NCBI RefSeq assembly: GCF_013394385.1
Contig: NZ_AP022834.1
Span: 2,108,001-2,172,000 of the forward strand
DNA from: Kocuria sp. TGY1127_2
GTDB taxonomy: Bacteria > Actinomycetota > Actinomycetes > Actinomycetales > Micrococcaceae
Length of the DNA: 64,000 nucleotides
Reading direction: 5' to 3'
Shown piece after piece: positions 34,192-42,242 of this stretch (within the stretch, counting starts at the first letter, position 1; every line of letters starts with the position of its first letter). The notes beneath the pieces are model-generated. The model was not told the origin of the DNA, ran no database searches, and worked only from the letters and a program-made list of their open reading frames with translations. A program made the position numbers and the translations under genes.

Positions 34192-36840
34192 TCACCCGAA
34201 CAAATCGGCCCGCCCGTGGTCAGCAGTTTCTGCCTCCACGTCGGAGTTCAGCTGCACTCCCCCATAGACCCGGTCCGCACCAGAAGGGACGGTTGGTGCT
34301 TCCCGGCCGACAAGGAGGCCGTGGTGTTTGAGTTGCGTTGCAAGGGCTCGTCCTTTGACGGGTTCGTCACCTTCTTCGGTGCAGTAGCTCTCGTATGCCA
34401 GACGGAATCTCTTAACCGATGCTGTGTAGTGGGGGTTGCCGGGGTGGACGGTGCACCGTTCGTCGAGGAACCGTGTCACGGTGTCCTGGGATTCTTTGTA
34501 TTGCTCGGTGGCTTCGGTGACGATCGCGGGTTCCTGCAGCCCGTTGCGGTAGCAGTCCGCGGCGCCCCTGACGATCCACGCGAGGATCGCCGGGGCGTGT
34601 TCATTGAGTAGCAACCCTTGCAGGTCCTCGATCCGTTCCTCTTCGGTGAAGGTGTGGGTGAACGGGATCAGGCGCAGTCTGCGCCAGAAGGAGTCGCCGC
34701 CGGATTCGACGGTCGGGTAGAAGTTCCCGGAGAGCCAGAAGGTTCCTGTCGGCCGGAATTCGAAGTAGTCCTGGCGCATGAATCTGGCTTTGATGGTGTC
34801 GCCGCCGGTGAGTTGTTTGACTTTTTGCTCGTCGAATTTGTCGGAGGCGTTGACTTCGGATCCGGTGACCATTCTGGCTCCGGCTATGTCGGCCACGCCG
34901 GTGGAGTGCTCTTGGTATTTGGAGGCCATGAAGAATCCGGAGGGTGTGGTGGCTGCGTAGTCGTTGAGGATCCCGGTCATGGTTTCCATGAGGACTGATT
35001 TGCCGTTTGCTCCGGATCCGTAGGCGAAGGGGAGGATGTGTTCTTTGACGCGGCCGACGGCGGTGTATCCGATGAGGCGTTGAAGGTAGTCGATGAGTTC
35101 GGGGTGGCCGGGGAAGGTTGTTTTGAGGTAGGTCTCCCACATGTGGTTGTCAGCTTTGAAGTCGGGGGTGACTTTGGTGGTGCGGGTGTGGAGTTTGTCG
35201 GGGTCGGGTGGTGTGAGTTCTCCGGTGGTGAGGTCGATGATGCCGCCGGGGGTGTTCAGTTCCCAGGGGTGGGAGTCGAATTGGTTGTAGGTGATGGCGA
35301 TGGCGGGGTTGTTGCGTGCTTGGGTGAGGGTGTTGGTGATGCCGAGGGCGGAGAGTGATTTTTTGCGCCAGGATTTTTGTTGGTTGTCGTCGGCGGGTAG
35401 TTGTGCGGCGGTGTGGATGGCCAGTTCACGGACCTTGCCACCGTCGGGTGATTGTTGTTCCCAGACGTGGCCGTTCCAGACGTACCAGCGGCCGCGGTCG
35501 GTGCAGTAGCGGATTTTGTTGTGGTGGGTGTGGATGAGTAGGTAGGCGTTGCCGGTGTCGGATTCGACGGGTATGTCGACTGTGTTATTGGCAGTCGGCG
35601 ATGATGAGTTCTCCTGTGCGTTTTTTGATGAAGATGTATCGGGTTCCATCGTTGAACTTGCATTCGATACCGGAGTCGGGATATTCGTCCGGGGCCCAGG
35701 GTTCGTAGGTGAGGAGTCCTCCCCGGTTGGCGCTGTAGGTTCGGATGATTTCGATGTCGAGGTCGTTGAGGTTGACGTTTCCGATGGTGAGCATGAGGGG
35801 TCCTTTCGTGTGGCCGGCATGATGTCGGCGATGTTGATGGTTGCTTCTTTGCCCCACCCGTCGTGGGCGAGGGCCTGTGCGGCGGCGGTGAGGTCGCCGC
35901 CGTGGTTGAGGTGGGCGTGGACGTAGAACTTGGTCAGTGGTTCGTCGGTGGGCAGGTCTGTGCTGGTGGAGAAGACGTACATGCGGTCTCGGTCTTCGGC
36001 CAGGCTGGTGGTGGCTGATTTGTCGTCGGGGTGTGTGGCGGGGTCTTTGCCGGGGCGGAGCCATGCTCTGCCGGTCACGCCCTTGTGGGTGGTGAGGCCG
36101 ATGTATTGCCAGCCGTGTGGGGTGAGGATTTGGTCCCAGGTGGTTTCGAGTTCGAAGTGTTCGCCGGGTTTTTTCCCTTCGGTCCAGTCCCCTGCTCCGG
36201 TGTTATTCGATGCTGGTGCTGGGGATGGTTTTGGGGTTGGTGGTGTTTCGTCGGAGGTGGCCAGTAGGGCGTGGAAGGTCTCGCGCTCGTCGGCGGTGAG
36301 GGTGGTGATGGTTTCGGGTCCGCCGGTCAGTCGTACCCAGGGGCGGCCGGTGTGGTGGTGGGTGCCGGGTGTGGGGGCTGCTATGAAGTAGCCGCCTTGG
36401 CCGCGGGTTTCGATGAGGACTTCGCGGTTGTGGTTGCGGGCGAGGACGGTGTTGCCGGGTACGTCGATGCCTTCGAGACGGTAGATCCAGTGGTAGCCGC
36501 CGGAGGGTGATTGTTCGGTCCAGCCGGCCATGATGCGGTTGATGAGCTCTCCGTGCCCGGCTTCGTGTGCTCGTTGGATGAGTGTGGGGATTTGGTGGGC
36601 GGCGCGGCCTTCGATTTCGGTCATTTCGAGGCCACCGGAGCCGGTGCCGGTGGTGATGCCGATGCCGTGGCTGGTTCCTTGGGGGAACCAGTTGTCGATG
36701 TTGGTGGCTGGGACCGGGTCGGTGGCCCATTGTTTCCAGGCGATGGCGGGTCGTTTCGACGTGTCGTCGCGTGTGGGGATGGTGTTGATGCCGTGCCGGT
36801 TGAGCTCGACTGCGGTCTGGTTGATGTTGAGGGTGTTCAT
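34192..36840 (-). CDS. Bifunctional primase-polymerase / D5-type helicase
   Basis: An 882-aa replication protein. Residues 1-190 form an AEP-type prim-pol: HGINTIPTRDDTSKRPAIAWKQW, then IGITTGTGSGGLEMTEI, SPSGGYHWIYR and the later ETRGQGGYFIAAP. Residues about 440-560 form a D5_N domain. The superfamily 3 helicase ATPase has Walker A (GSGANGKSVL, about 605-615), followed by RMVTGSEVNASDKFDEQKVKQLTGGD and the arginine-finger region WRRLRLIPF. The linker (about 349-419) is abnormally Ser/Thr-rich because a second gene overlaps it. It opens DNA at the phage origin. Confidence 0.9.
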   Translation of the reverse strand: MNTLNINQTAVELNRHGINTIPTRDDTSKRPAIAWKQWATDPVPATNIDNWFPQGTSHGIGITTGTGSGGLEMTEIEGRAAHQIPTLIQRAHEAGHGELINRIMAGWTEQSPSGGYHWIYRLEGIDVPGNTVLARNHNREVLIETRGQGGYFIAAPTPGTHHHTGRPWVRLTGGPETITTLTADERETFHALLATSDETPPTPKPSPAPASNNTGAGDWTEGKKPGEHFELETTWDQILTPHGWQYIGLTTHKGVTGRAWLRPGKDPATHPDDKSATTSLAEDRDRMYVFSTSTDLPTDEPLTKFYVHAHLNHGGDLTAAAQALAHDGWGKEATINIADIMPATRKDPSCSPSETSTSTTSTSKSSEPTAPTGEDSSPTNPGPRTNIPTPVSNASSTMEPDTSSSKNAQENSSSPTANNTVDIPVESDTGNAYLLIHTHHNKIRYCTDRGRWYVWNGHVWEQQSPDGGKVRELAIHTAAQLPADDNQQKSWRKKSLSALGITNTLTQARNNPAIAITYNQFDSHPWELNTPGGIIDLTTGELTPPDPDKLHTRTTKVTPDFKADNHMWETYLKTTFPGHPELIDYLQRLIGYTAVGRVKEHILPFAYGSGANGKSVLMETMTGILNDYAATTPSGFFMASKYQEHSTGVADIAGARMVTGSEVNASDKFDEQKVKQLTGGDTIKARFMRQDYFEFRPTGTFWLSGNFYPTVESGGDSFWRRLRLIPFTHTFTEEERIEDLQGLLLNEHAPAILAWIVRGAADCYRNGLQEPAIVTEATEQYKESQDTVTRFLDERCTVHPGNPHYTASVKRFRLAYESYCTEEGDEPVKGRALATQLKHHGLLVGREAPTVPSGADRVYGGVQLNSDVEAETADHGRADLFG
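35585..35794 (-). CDS. Small gene nested in the primase-helicase linker
   Basis: A 69-aa protein in another frame on the same strand, starting at 35794 with GAAAGGA six bases upstream. The product is a balanced, fold-like sequence (LTIGNVNLNDLDIEIIRTY, then GIECKFNDGTRYIFIKKRTG and ELIIADC), suggesting a small alpha-beta protein. By hand count about 70% of its third positions are G or C, against about 50% for the primase frame over the same bases, so selection appears to act on this frame. No function is recognised. Confidence 0.6.
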   Translation of the reverse strand: MLTIGNVNLNDLDIEIIRTYSANRGGLLTYEPWAPDEYPDSGIECKFNDGTRYIFIKKRTGELIIADCQ

Positions 36841-36858
36841 GGTGGTGTGGTTTCGCTC

Positions 36859-37017
36859 CTAACTGTGGTTGCGCAGGTTGGTGGGGGTATATTGGGGGTC
36901 CTTCTCGGTGGTGAGTGTGAAGGCGAGGTAGGCGGCTACAAGGAGGGCCGCTGGGAGGATGATGCCGATGGCGAGGGCGATGCCGGCGAGGGAGAGGGCG
37001 AGGGTAGTGAGGTTCAT
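36859..37017 (-). CDS. Single-pass small membrane protein (52 aa)
   Basis: It starts MNLTTLALSLAGIALAI at 37017 and has one long or two close hydrophobic segments (residues 5-35), then a polar end. It overlaps the preceding gene by 4 bp (ATGA). Part of the early minus-strand operon; function unknown. Confidence 0.5.
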   Translation of the reverse strand: MNLTTLALSLAGIALAIGIILPAALLVAAYLAFTLTTEKDPQYTPTNLRNHS

Positions 37018-37343
37018 TGGTTTTCCCCGAGTACGGCCTCGAGGGCGGCGCGGGAAGCTCTCAGACATTTACCCGCGTGAATTGAGTCCACGCTTTCCCA
37101 CGGCTCCGACCCGCGTGTGGTGTCGCGATGTATGCCCTTTGCACCTGTCTCGATCATGTCGTCGGTGATGGCCCGTGGATGACTGGACAAGGCATAAGCA
37201 GCTCCATCGATGAACGACTCACGGCTGCACTCCGCGTCGCCCCAGTCATCCACGGGTTCGCCGGTCTCAATATCGACAGGCTCTGGGAAGCGCTTAAGCG
37301 CCTCCTCGCGGGCTTTGATTGCTTCGAGGTCCAGGTCAGTCAT
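37014..37343 (-). CDS. Early phage protein of unknown function (109 aa)
   Basis: MTDLDLEAIKAREEALKRFPEP begins it, followed by an acidic centre and helices (SRESFIDGAAYALSS, MIETGAKGIHRD). GGGAGG lies ahead of the ATG, and it overlaps the preceding gene by 4 bp. The KAREEA start recalls small hypothetical proteins of actinophages. Confidence 0.6.
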   Translation of the reverse strand: MTDLDLEAIKAREEALKRFPEPVDIETGEPVDDWGDAECSRESFIDGAAYALSSHPRAITDDMIETGAKGIHRDTTRGSEPWESVDSIHAGKCLRASRAALEAVLGENQ

Positions 37344-37486
37344 TTCGTGTCGTCCCTCCCGCCGAGAGCTTCTAGTGCATTCGCGGCGGCACGGTAATCC
37401 GCCGCGTCTCGCCATGCGCCTATGTCGTCGGCCCTGTTTGCGGTGCCACGGAGGTGTCGAATTGCCAAGTAATGTTCAGTCGTCAT
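37340..37486 (-). CDS. Very small early phage protein (48 aa)
   Basis: It reads MTTEHYLAIRHLRGTANRAD and then a short helix rich in Ala (DYRAAANALEALGG). GAGAGGA lies ahead of the ATG at 37486, which overlaps the upstream gene by 11 bp; the stop overlaps the downstream start by 4 bp. This tight packing supports it. Confidence 0.55.
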   Translation of the reverse strand: MTTEHYLAIRHLRGTANRADDIGAWRDAADYRAAANALEALGGRDDTK

Positions 37487-37658
37487 CGCTGTCGTCCTCT
37501 CCGTGGGTGGTTTGCCAGGCGGCGTTGAGCCCGTCGAGGATTTGTTCCTTGGCGACCCGCTGATGCAACCGGTCCAACTGGTCCCAGCGCGGGATGAGGT
37601 TCTCCGCGATCGCTTCGACGGTGGCCTCGTTGATGGGGAGGGTCCGGGCCTCTCTCAT
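37476..37658 (-). CDS. Small early phage protein (60 aa)
   Basis: A helical protein (INEATVEAIAENLIPRWDQLDRLHQRVAKEQIL) with an acidic end. Overlaps both neighbours. No family is recognised. Confidence 0.55.
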   Translation of the reverse strand: MREARTLPINEATVEAIAENLIPRWDQLDRLHQRVAKEQILDGLNAAWQTTHGEDDSDDD

Positions 37659-37867
37659 GCCTGCTCCTCCCCCATGAGTTCCTGGAAGCTCAACACCTCG
37701 TCGTCATCGTCGGTGGTGGTTTCGTTGATGAGGTGGCCGAGGCCGATGTAGGCGTCGGCCAGGGCGAGGTGGGCTTCCATGTCGTTGACCAGCCCTGCCT
37801 TATTGGCGTGCTCCGCTTCGGCGATGTGCGTCTCCGCTGCTTGGATGTAGTGGTCTGTGGTGTTCAT
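37655..37867 (-). CDS. Small early phage protein (70 aa)
   Basis: Two helices rich in Ala, Glu and His (DHYIQAAETHIAEAEHANKA; MEAHLALADAYIGLGHL), with a TPR-like hairpin pattern, then an acidic tail with four consecutive Asp. It overlaps the next gene by 4 bp. Confidence 0.55.
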   Translation of the reverse strand: MNTTDHYIQAAETHIAEAEHANKAGLVNDMEAHLALADAYIGLGHLINETTTDDDDEVLSFQELMGEEQA

Positions 37868-37871
37868 GGTT

Positions 37872-38051
37872 TTAGTTGTCCTGTCGGGTTGAAATGGTTT
37901 TGATGTTGCTGTTGAAGCCGACGGTGACGCGGACGGTCGTGGTGTCGGTGGAGCCTTGTGCATAGGCCCAGGAGACGAACTTGGACAGTTCTCCGAGGGT
38001 GAGCCCGGTTTTCTTGTCCTCGGCGGTGACGGTCATGGAGGGTGCTTTCAT
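37872..38051 (-). CDS. Small early phage protein (59 aa)
   Basis: It begins MKAPSMTVTAEDKKTGLTLGE and continues with a helix (LSKFVSWAYAQG) and two strands (TVRVTVGFNSNIKTIS). The layout is that of a small alpha-beta protein common in actinophages. No function is assigned. Confidence 0.55.
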   Translation of the reverse strand: MKAPSMTVTAEDKKTGLTLGELSKFVSWAYAQGSTDTTTVRVTVGFNSNIKTISTRQDN

Positions 38052-38068
38052 GGTGTGTTCCTTCTTGG

Positions 38069-38287
38069 TTAGGTGAGGTATGTTCCGGCTTCGCCGTAGG
38101 TGTCCAGGTGCCGGGGTGTGTGGGCGTGGATGAGGTGTGCTTGTCCGAGGGCGAGGGTGGTGGCCCATCCGTTGGGTACCGGGGCGAGTTGGAGGCTGTG
38201 GCCGCAGAGGCGGCATGCCCATTCCCAGGCCCAGCCGTGGGCTTCCGGTTGTGCCCGGACGGTGATGTAGGCGCCAGCCGGTCTCAT
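38069..38287 (-). CDS. Small zinc-finger-like phage protein (72 aa)
   Basis: WACRLCGHSLQLA and AHLIHAHTPRH give a C-x2-C ... H-x3-H arrangement, consistent with one zinc site. The start overlaps the preceding gene by 4 bp (ATGA). Confidence 0.55.
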   Translation of the reverse strand: MRPAGAYITVRAQPEAHGWAWEWACRLCGHSLQLAPVPNGWATTLALGQAHLIHAHTPRHLDTYGEAGTYLT

Positions 38288-38592
38288 TCGGCCTCGTCCT
38301 GGTAGAGCCGACGGACGGGCCCCCCGGTCGAGTACCCCTGTTTGAAGTAGTCGGGGTGCCTGAGCCGGTACGTGTTGTCGTAATGGACGATGCCGGCGGT
38401 GTCGTATTTCCTGCTGGGTTTGTCCGGGATCGCCTGTTCGAGTTCGAAGCGTTCGCTGTAGTAGGCGAATTGTCCGAGCCGGTAGAACCGGTGCTCGGAT
38501 CCTTCGGCCACGTGTTTGGTCAGGGTGATGATGGCTTTCAGTTGCAGGGCCCGGCGGGTGCCGATGATGCCGGCGATCCGGTGGAGGATCAT
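38284..38592 (-). CDS. Early phage protein of unknown function (102 aa)
   Basis: A basic helical N terminus (MILHRIAGIIGTRRALQLKAI), then HRFYRLGQFAYYSERFELEQA and a Tyr/Arg-rich end. The ATG at 38592 lies 26 bp from the arm of the hairpin at 38618-38719. Confidence 0.55.
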   Translation of the reverse strand: MILHRIAGIIGTRRALQLKAIITLTKHVAEGSEHRFYRLGQFAYYSERFELEQAIPDKPSRKYDTAGIVHYDNTYRLRHPDYFKQGYSTGGPVRRLYQDEAE

Positions 38593-38617
38593 GGTGGTCC
38601 TTTCTGGTGGTCGGGGT

Positions 38618-38719
38618 GCCCGGCGTCGAGGGAAACGTTGCTGTGGTGTGTTTTGGTTTGAGCCCTCCAAGCCACATCCACGTGCTTTTTCCTTGTTGTG
38701 TTTTTCCTCGACGCCGGGC
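38618..38719 (-). promoter_or_regulatory. Long-range inverted repeat between SSB-like and downstream early genes
   Basis: GCCCGGCGTCGAGG (38618-38631) pairs perfectly with 38706-38719, 74 nt apart, in a 146-bp gene-free gap. The enclosed loop contains several A- and T-runs on the minus strand. It would form just upstream of the ribosome binding site of the 102-aa protein gene. Confidence 0.5.
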
Positions 38720-38738
38720 GGTCTAATGGGGCCGCTGG

Positions 38739-39533
38739 TTAGGCGGCGGTGTTGCGGTAGGTCTCGACCACCGTGGACGTGACGGCCGGGTTGCCGATGG
38801 CGTTGACGATCGAGGTGGTGTCGACGTTCATGGCCAGCAGCTGTTTGATGCGGGCTTCAGTGTCGGCATCGACCGTGTTCGGTGCCTGCTGCGGAGCCGG
38901 GGCCTGTTGGGTGTTCTGTCCGTTGTTGAACTGGCCCATACCGGGTGCCTGCTCTTGGGCCGGTGCGGGCTGACCGTCGATGGGGAATCCCTGCTGCGCA
39001 TACTGGCCCGCCTGCTGAGCGGGAGCCTGCTGCGGGGTGGGGCGTCCCATCTGGTTCTCAGTCGTCGTCGCCGGTCCCTGGCCCTGCCCGGCAGCACTAC
39101 CGAACATGCCGCCACCGGCGGCCGGGGCCTGATACCAGGCTTGATAGATTTTGCGAGGATTCTGCGGGTTCTTCGACTCCGGGTCCGTACCGGTGAAAGC
39201 GACCCGCAATTTCCCGCCGATTTTCAAATCGTCGACTCCGGCAGCTTTGACCGCTTCCCGGATCGCCCAGAGCAGTCCGCCCTGTTTGCCGGATTCCAGG
39301 ACCCAGAGTCCGCGCTTGCCGTCATCCGATGGGTCCTGCGGGTCGCGCTGGTCGGTGGCGAGAGTGACCTTGACCTGCATCATCGGGTCCCCGGAAGGCC
39401 AGAACGATGGTTCGGTGGTCTGGAATTTCGTGGCCTGGACGGGCTCGCTGATTTCTACGATCTCGCCTTCATTGACGTCGCCGACCGATTCGAACTTGCA
39501 GGAATGGGAAGCGGGAGGGGTGAACATTGACAT
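38739..39533 (-). CDS. Single-stranded DNA-binding-like protein
   Basis: A 264-aa protein. The N-terminal 130 residues look like an OB-fold: VNEGEIVEISEPVQATKF, MMQVKVTLATDQRD, GLWVLESGKQGGLLWAIREAV and GGKLRVAFTGTD. A Gln/Ala/Pro/Gly-rich linker (about 140-215) resembles SSB tails, and a short UBA-like helical end (ARIKQLLAMNVDTTSIVNAIG) follows. It is next to a nuclease, as in phage recombination/replication blocks. Confidence 0.65.
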   Translation of the reverse strand: MSMFTPPASHSCKFESVGDVNEGEIVEISEPVQATKFQTTEPSFWPSGDPMMQVKVTLATDQRDPQDPSDDGKRGLWVLESGKQGGLLWAIREAVKAAGVDDLKIGGKLRVAFTGTDPESKNPQNPRKIYQAWYQAPAAGGGMFGSAAGQGQGPATTTENQMGRPTPQQAPAQQAGQYAQQGFPIDGQPAPAQEQAPGMGQFNNGQNTQQAPAPQQAPNTVDADTEARIKQLLAMNVDTTSIVNAIGNPAVTSTVVETYRNTAA

Positions 39534-39569
39534 GGTGGTCTTTTCCTTTACTGGTTGTGCTGTTTCTTA

Positions 39570-40331
39570 TTAGTTGGCCGCGAACATGGAGCCCGCGGTG
39601 GTCTTCGCTTGAATCCGGTTTCCCGGCGCGCACCAAGGGCACCACCGGTCCTTACAGGGCTCATACGATTCGAGGACCTTCTCGGCTCCCCTGTTGGTGA
39701 TGTCCTGCTGTATCTGGTTCGCCCTGACCAGCGCTTTCAGCGCGATCATCGGGTCGTAGGGCTCCCACCAGAAGTAGGAATCCGATAGCTCCCCGTCCCG
39801 CGGCAGAAACGCGATCATCACCGTTTGCACCGGGTAGCCGGCGGTCTCCCACCCTTTCCCGTAGAGGTGAGCTTGGGTCCGGTACTGGTTGCCGGGCCCC
39901 TTGGACCGGTATTGCTTCAGTCGGGTCGGGCCGACAAACTTCCAGTCGATGACCGCTCCCTCGTCAGGGATGAATAGGTCGGTGGAGCCGGTGATGTACT
40001 CGTTGCCGATCTGGCCGACGAGGACCCGTTGTTCGACTTTGAATTCCTCCGGGTGGGCGCCGAACCATTCCTCCATCTGCGCGTGGCAGGCGGTACCGAC
40101 GGTGGGTTTCCAGGCGGGGCCCCGTTCGGGTTCGGTGTGCCCGGCGAGTTTGTGGATCAGTCGTCGGGTGCAGTCCATCCCGATCTCGGAGGGGCCGATG
40201 CGTTTCTGTTGGGATCTGGGGTGGTTGGTGATGTTCTCTTCGATCGTGGAGATCAGGGCTTCGGCTATCAGGCGTGGCCCGGTGTCGGCTTCGGTGTTGC
40301 CGGTTTCGGCGATGCGGATGGTGGTGTTCAT
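39570..40331 (-). CDS. Cas4/RecB-like PD-(D/E)XK nuclease
   Basis: A 253-aa protein. The N-terminal PSEIGMDCTRRLIHKLAG carries one Cys; the nuclease core has GSTDLFIPDEGAVIDWKFVG (Asp ... Asp-x-Lys pattern) and QYRTQAHLYGKGWETAGY (the Q-x-x-x-Y motif); and the C terminus has CKDRWCPWC. Four Cys fit the iron-sulfur or zinc site of Cas4-like exonucleases. It probably processes phage DNA ends. Confidence 0.82.
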   Translation of the reverse strand: MNTTIRIAETGNTEADTGPRLIAEALISTIEENITNHPRSQQKRIGPSEIGMDCTRRLIHKLAGHTEPERGPAWKPTVGTACHAQMEEWFGAHPEEFKVEQRVLVGQIGNEYITGSTDLFIPDEGAVIDWKFVGPTRLKQYRSKGPGNQYRTQAHLYGKGWETAGYPVQTVMIAFLPRDGELSDSYFWWEPYDPMIALKALVRANQIQQDITNRGAEKVLESYEPCKDRWCPWCAPGNRIQAKTTAGSMFAAN

Positions 40332-40678
40332 TTCGTATCGCCGCCGGTAAAGAAGTGTCGGTCCAGGCGGGCGGCTTGGAGGTTTCGGGCGTGCTCCCAA
40401 AGGTCCTGTACGGCGTCGTCGGCAACGTTGGCGTCCCCGGCGAGGTTGTTTAGGACGGTGAAAAGGTCATCGGGGGTTTCGTATTCTCCGGTGATCCGGT
40501 CCCCTACTTTCGTGTGGAAGTAGGAGAACATGGTCGCGGTGGTTCGGGCGATGAACTCGTCTTGCCGGTCTTTGTCCAAGTCGGGGAAGTTCACCCCGAG
40601 GGCCTGTGCAAGTTCTTTCATCAGTGGCGTCTTGCGTTGGGCGTCGATGACCTCGTCGACGGCGTGCTGGTCTTTCAT
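40328..40678 (-). CDS. Early phage protein of unknown function (116 aa)
   Basis: A mostly helical, acidic protein (LMKELAQALGVNFPDLDKD, DLFTVLNNLAGDANVADD). It overlaps the nuclease gene by 4 bp and the next gene by 4 bp, so all three are coupled. Confidence 0.6.
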   Translation of the reverse strand: MKDQHAVDEVIDAQRKTPLMKELAQALGVNFPDLDKDRQDEFIARTTATMFSYFHTKVGDRITGEYETPDDLFTVLNNLAGDANVADDAVQDLWEHARNLQAARLDRHFFTGGDTK

Positions 40679-41031
40679 GCGGCCCTCCCCTGCTCCGTTG
40701 ATCGATATGCTCGCTCGGAGGCGGACCGGAAGTTCGCGGCGATGCGGATCAGGTCTTGGTGAAGGATGCTTAGGGCTGTTTTTGTTTCGGCGTCGAGGTG
40801 GGTCCCGGCGTCCCCGGTGAGGGTTTCGACGTGGATGGTGACGCGGTTGAGTGTTTCGGCGATGGTGGCGTAGCTCATCGTCAGGATTGCTGGGTACGCT
40901 GCCCGGTTGTTGCGTGCGGTCACGCCGGCCTGGATGTGCCGTGTTTGGGTTTGGTGTGCGGCTTCGACCAGTAGCGTGTTCAGTTCTTCGCGGCGGACGA
41001 TGGATAGGTCGTCGATGGGTGGTTGTTTCAT
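40675..41031 (-). CDS. Early phage protein of unknown function (118 aa)
   Basis: A helical protein (REELNTLLVEAAHQTQTRHIQAG; MSYATIAETLNRVTIHVETL) with a basic end. No motif is recognised. ATGA overlap with its neighbour. Confidence 0.6.
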   Translation of the reverse strand: MKQPPIDDLSIVRREELNTLLVEAAHQTQTRHIQAGVTARNNRAAYPAILTMSYATIAETLNRVTIHVETLTGDAGTHLDAETKTALSILHQDLIRIAANFRSASERAYRSTEQGRAA

Positions 41032-41060
41032 GGGGGTGCTCCTAAAGCGGTGGTGGGGTT

Positions 41061-41411
41061 TTATTTGACGGTGACGCGGTTGTCGTACCGGTCGGAGTAG
41101 TCGTCTTGGACGGCCTTGGAAATGCGGTCTTTGACCAGGACCATTTGCGGTTCGGTTTCCTCGTAGAACTGCCGGTGGGCTGCAGGTGGGAAGTCCTGCT
41201 CGAAGCGTTTTTTGTTGAATCGTTTGGATTCGGAGACGGTGATTTCAAAGGCTCCGGCGTGGTATTTGCCCGGTTCGAGGTTGCGCAGGTGCTTGTTCAG
41301 CTCGTCCCGGCGTGCTTGTAGCGGGGCGATTTCGTTGTCGAGGTCGACGATTTCGGCGACGATGTCGGTGATGGTCGCATCGGCTTTGATGGGCTCGTTC
41401 TTGGTGGTCAT
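41061..41411 (-). CDS. Early phage protein of unknown function (116 aa)
   Basis: An N-terminal coiled coil (EIVDLDNEIAPLQARRDELNK), then GKYHAGAFEITVSESKRFNKK and an aromatic-rich helix. This layout resembles host-nuclease inhibitor or Gam-like small proteins only very loosely, so I leave the function open. Confidence 0.6.
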   Translation of the reverse strand: MTTKNEPIKADATITDIVAEIVDLDNEIAPLQARRDELNKHLRNLEPGKYHAGAFEITVSESKRFNKKRFEQDFPPAAHRQFYEETEPQMVLVKDRISKAVQDDYSDRYDNRVTVK

Positions 41412-41576
41412 TTAGAGGTCTCCGTTCTTGGTGAGGTGGCGGGTGTGTGTGGTTACTGCGGCCCAGGCGGTGGCTGCGGCGGCCAGTGTGAGGCCGTTGA
41501 ATCCTCCGGTGGTGGCGATGGAGGCTACGAAGAGGAGTAGGGCGAGGGCCGCGAGGATGAGGGTGTTCTTGTTCAT
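41412..41576 (-). CDS. Small membrane protein (54 aa)
   Basis: Starts MNKNTLILAALALLLFVAS at 41576, with two hydrophobic segments (4-22 and 27-43) and a basic end. It overlaps the excisionase-like gene by 4 bp and ends one base before the next start. The function is unknown. Confidence 0.55.
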   Translation of the reverse strand: MNKNTLILAALALLLFVASIATTGGFNGLTLAAAATAWAAVTTHTRHLTKNGDL

Positions 41577-41806
41577 GCGGCGTATCCGGTGGGGGCGTCG
41601 CTGAAGGTGCGTTCTTCGATGAAGGCGTCGAGGTCGCTGGCGCGGATCCTGGTCTTGGCTCGTCCTGTTCCTTTGCCGAGGTCGACGTAGGGCAGGGATC
41701 CGTCTTTGATGCGTTTGTAGATGTAGGCGATTGAGACGTCGATTTGTTTGGCTGCGTCTGCGACGGTGTAGAGCCGTTGGGCTTGGGCGGTTGCGGGGGT
41801 GGTCAT
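41573..41806 (-). CDS. Excisionase-like HTH protein
   Basis: A 77-aa MerR/AlpA-type winged HTH: LYTVADAAKQIDVSIAYIYKRIKDGSLPYVDLGKG followed by TRIRASDLDAFIEE, the usual helix_turn_helix_17 layout. It could direct excision (Xis) or regulate early genes. It is not next to the integrase, which is common in actinophages. Confidence 0.78.
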   Translation of the reverse strand: MTTPATAQAQRLYTVADAAKQIDVSIAYIYKRIKDGSLPYVDLGKGTGRAKTRIRASDLDAFIEERTFSDAPTGYAA

Positions 41807-41894
41807 GGTTGTTTGCTCCTAGGTGGTGTGTCCTTTCCCCGTAGGATCAGAAGCGCCAACTACCTGGCCGTTACGAGAAAAGGAAGTATTTGTT

Positions 41895-42242
41895 ATGTCT
41901 GAGCTCGCTACGCTCACTATTGATCCCGCAGCCGCCTCCCCGCAGAAGATGCAGATGCCTGTTGGGACTCTTGGCGCTTTGCAGGAGCTATATAGGGTTT
42001 TGATCAACTCCCCAATGCCGCGGCCTTTGATCTTCACGTTCACCGACGAGAAGGAAATTCAGACCTGGACGGTCCCTGTAGGATCGCCTGTCCAGTTCCA
42101 TTTCCCGCTTGGCTCGTTCGATGAGGAACAGGACGCTCGGTTCAAACGACAAGTGAGCCAATTGGAAGATCGGGTCAATTCCGGTGAAGGGATTACTTTT
42201 GACGCGAACTGGGAAATCGTCGATCATTCCGAAACGGCCTAA
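41895..42242 (+). CDS. Plus-strand phage protein of unknown function (115 aa)
   Basis: Starts at 41895 (AGGAAG upstream). MSELATLTIDPAAASP begins it, then LGALQELYRVLINSPMPRPLIFTFTD, a beta core and an acidic helix. It is the only plus-strand gene among the early minus-strand genes, convergent with the next gene by 4 bp, so it probably belongs to the lysogenic programme. No family is recognised. Confidence 0.55.
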   Translation: MSELATLTIDPAAASPQKMQMPVGTLGALQELYRVLINSPMPRPLIFTFTDEKEIQTWTVPVGSPVQFHFPLGSFDEEQDARFKRQVSQLEDRVNSGEGITFDANWEIVDHSETA

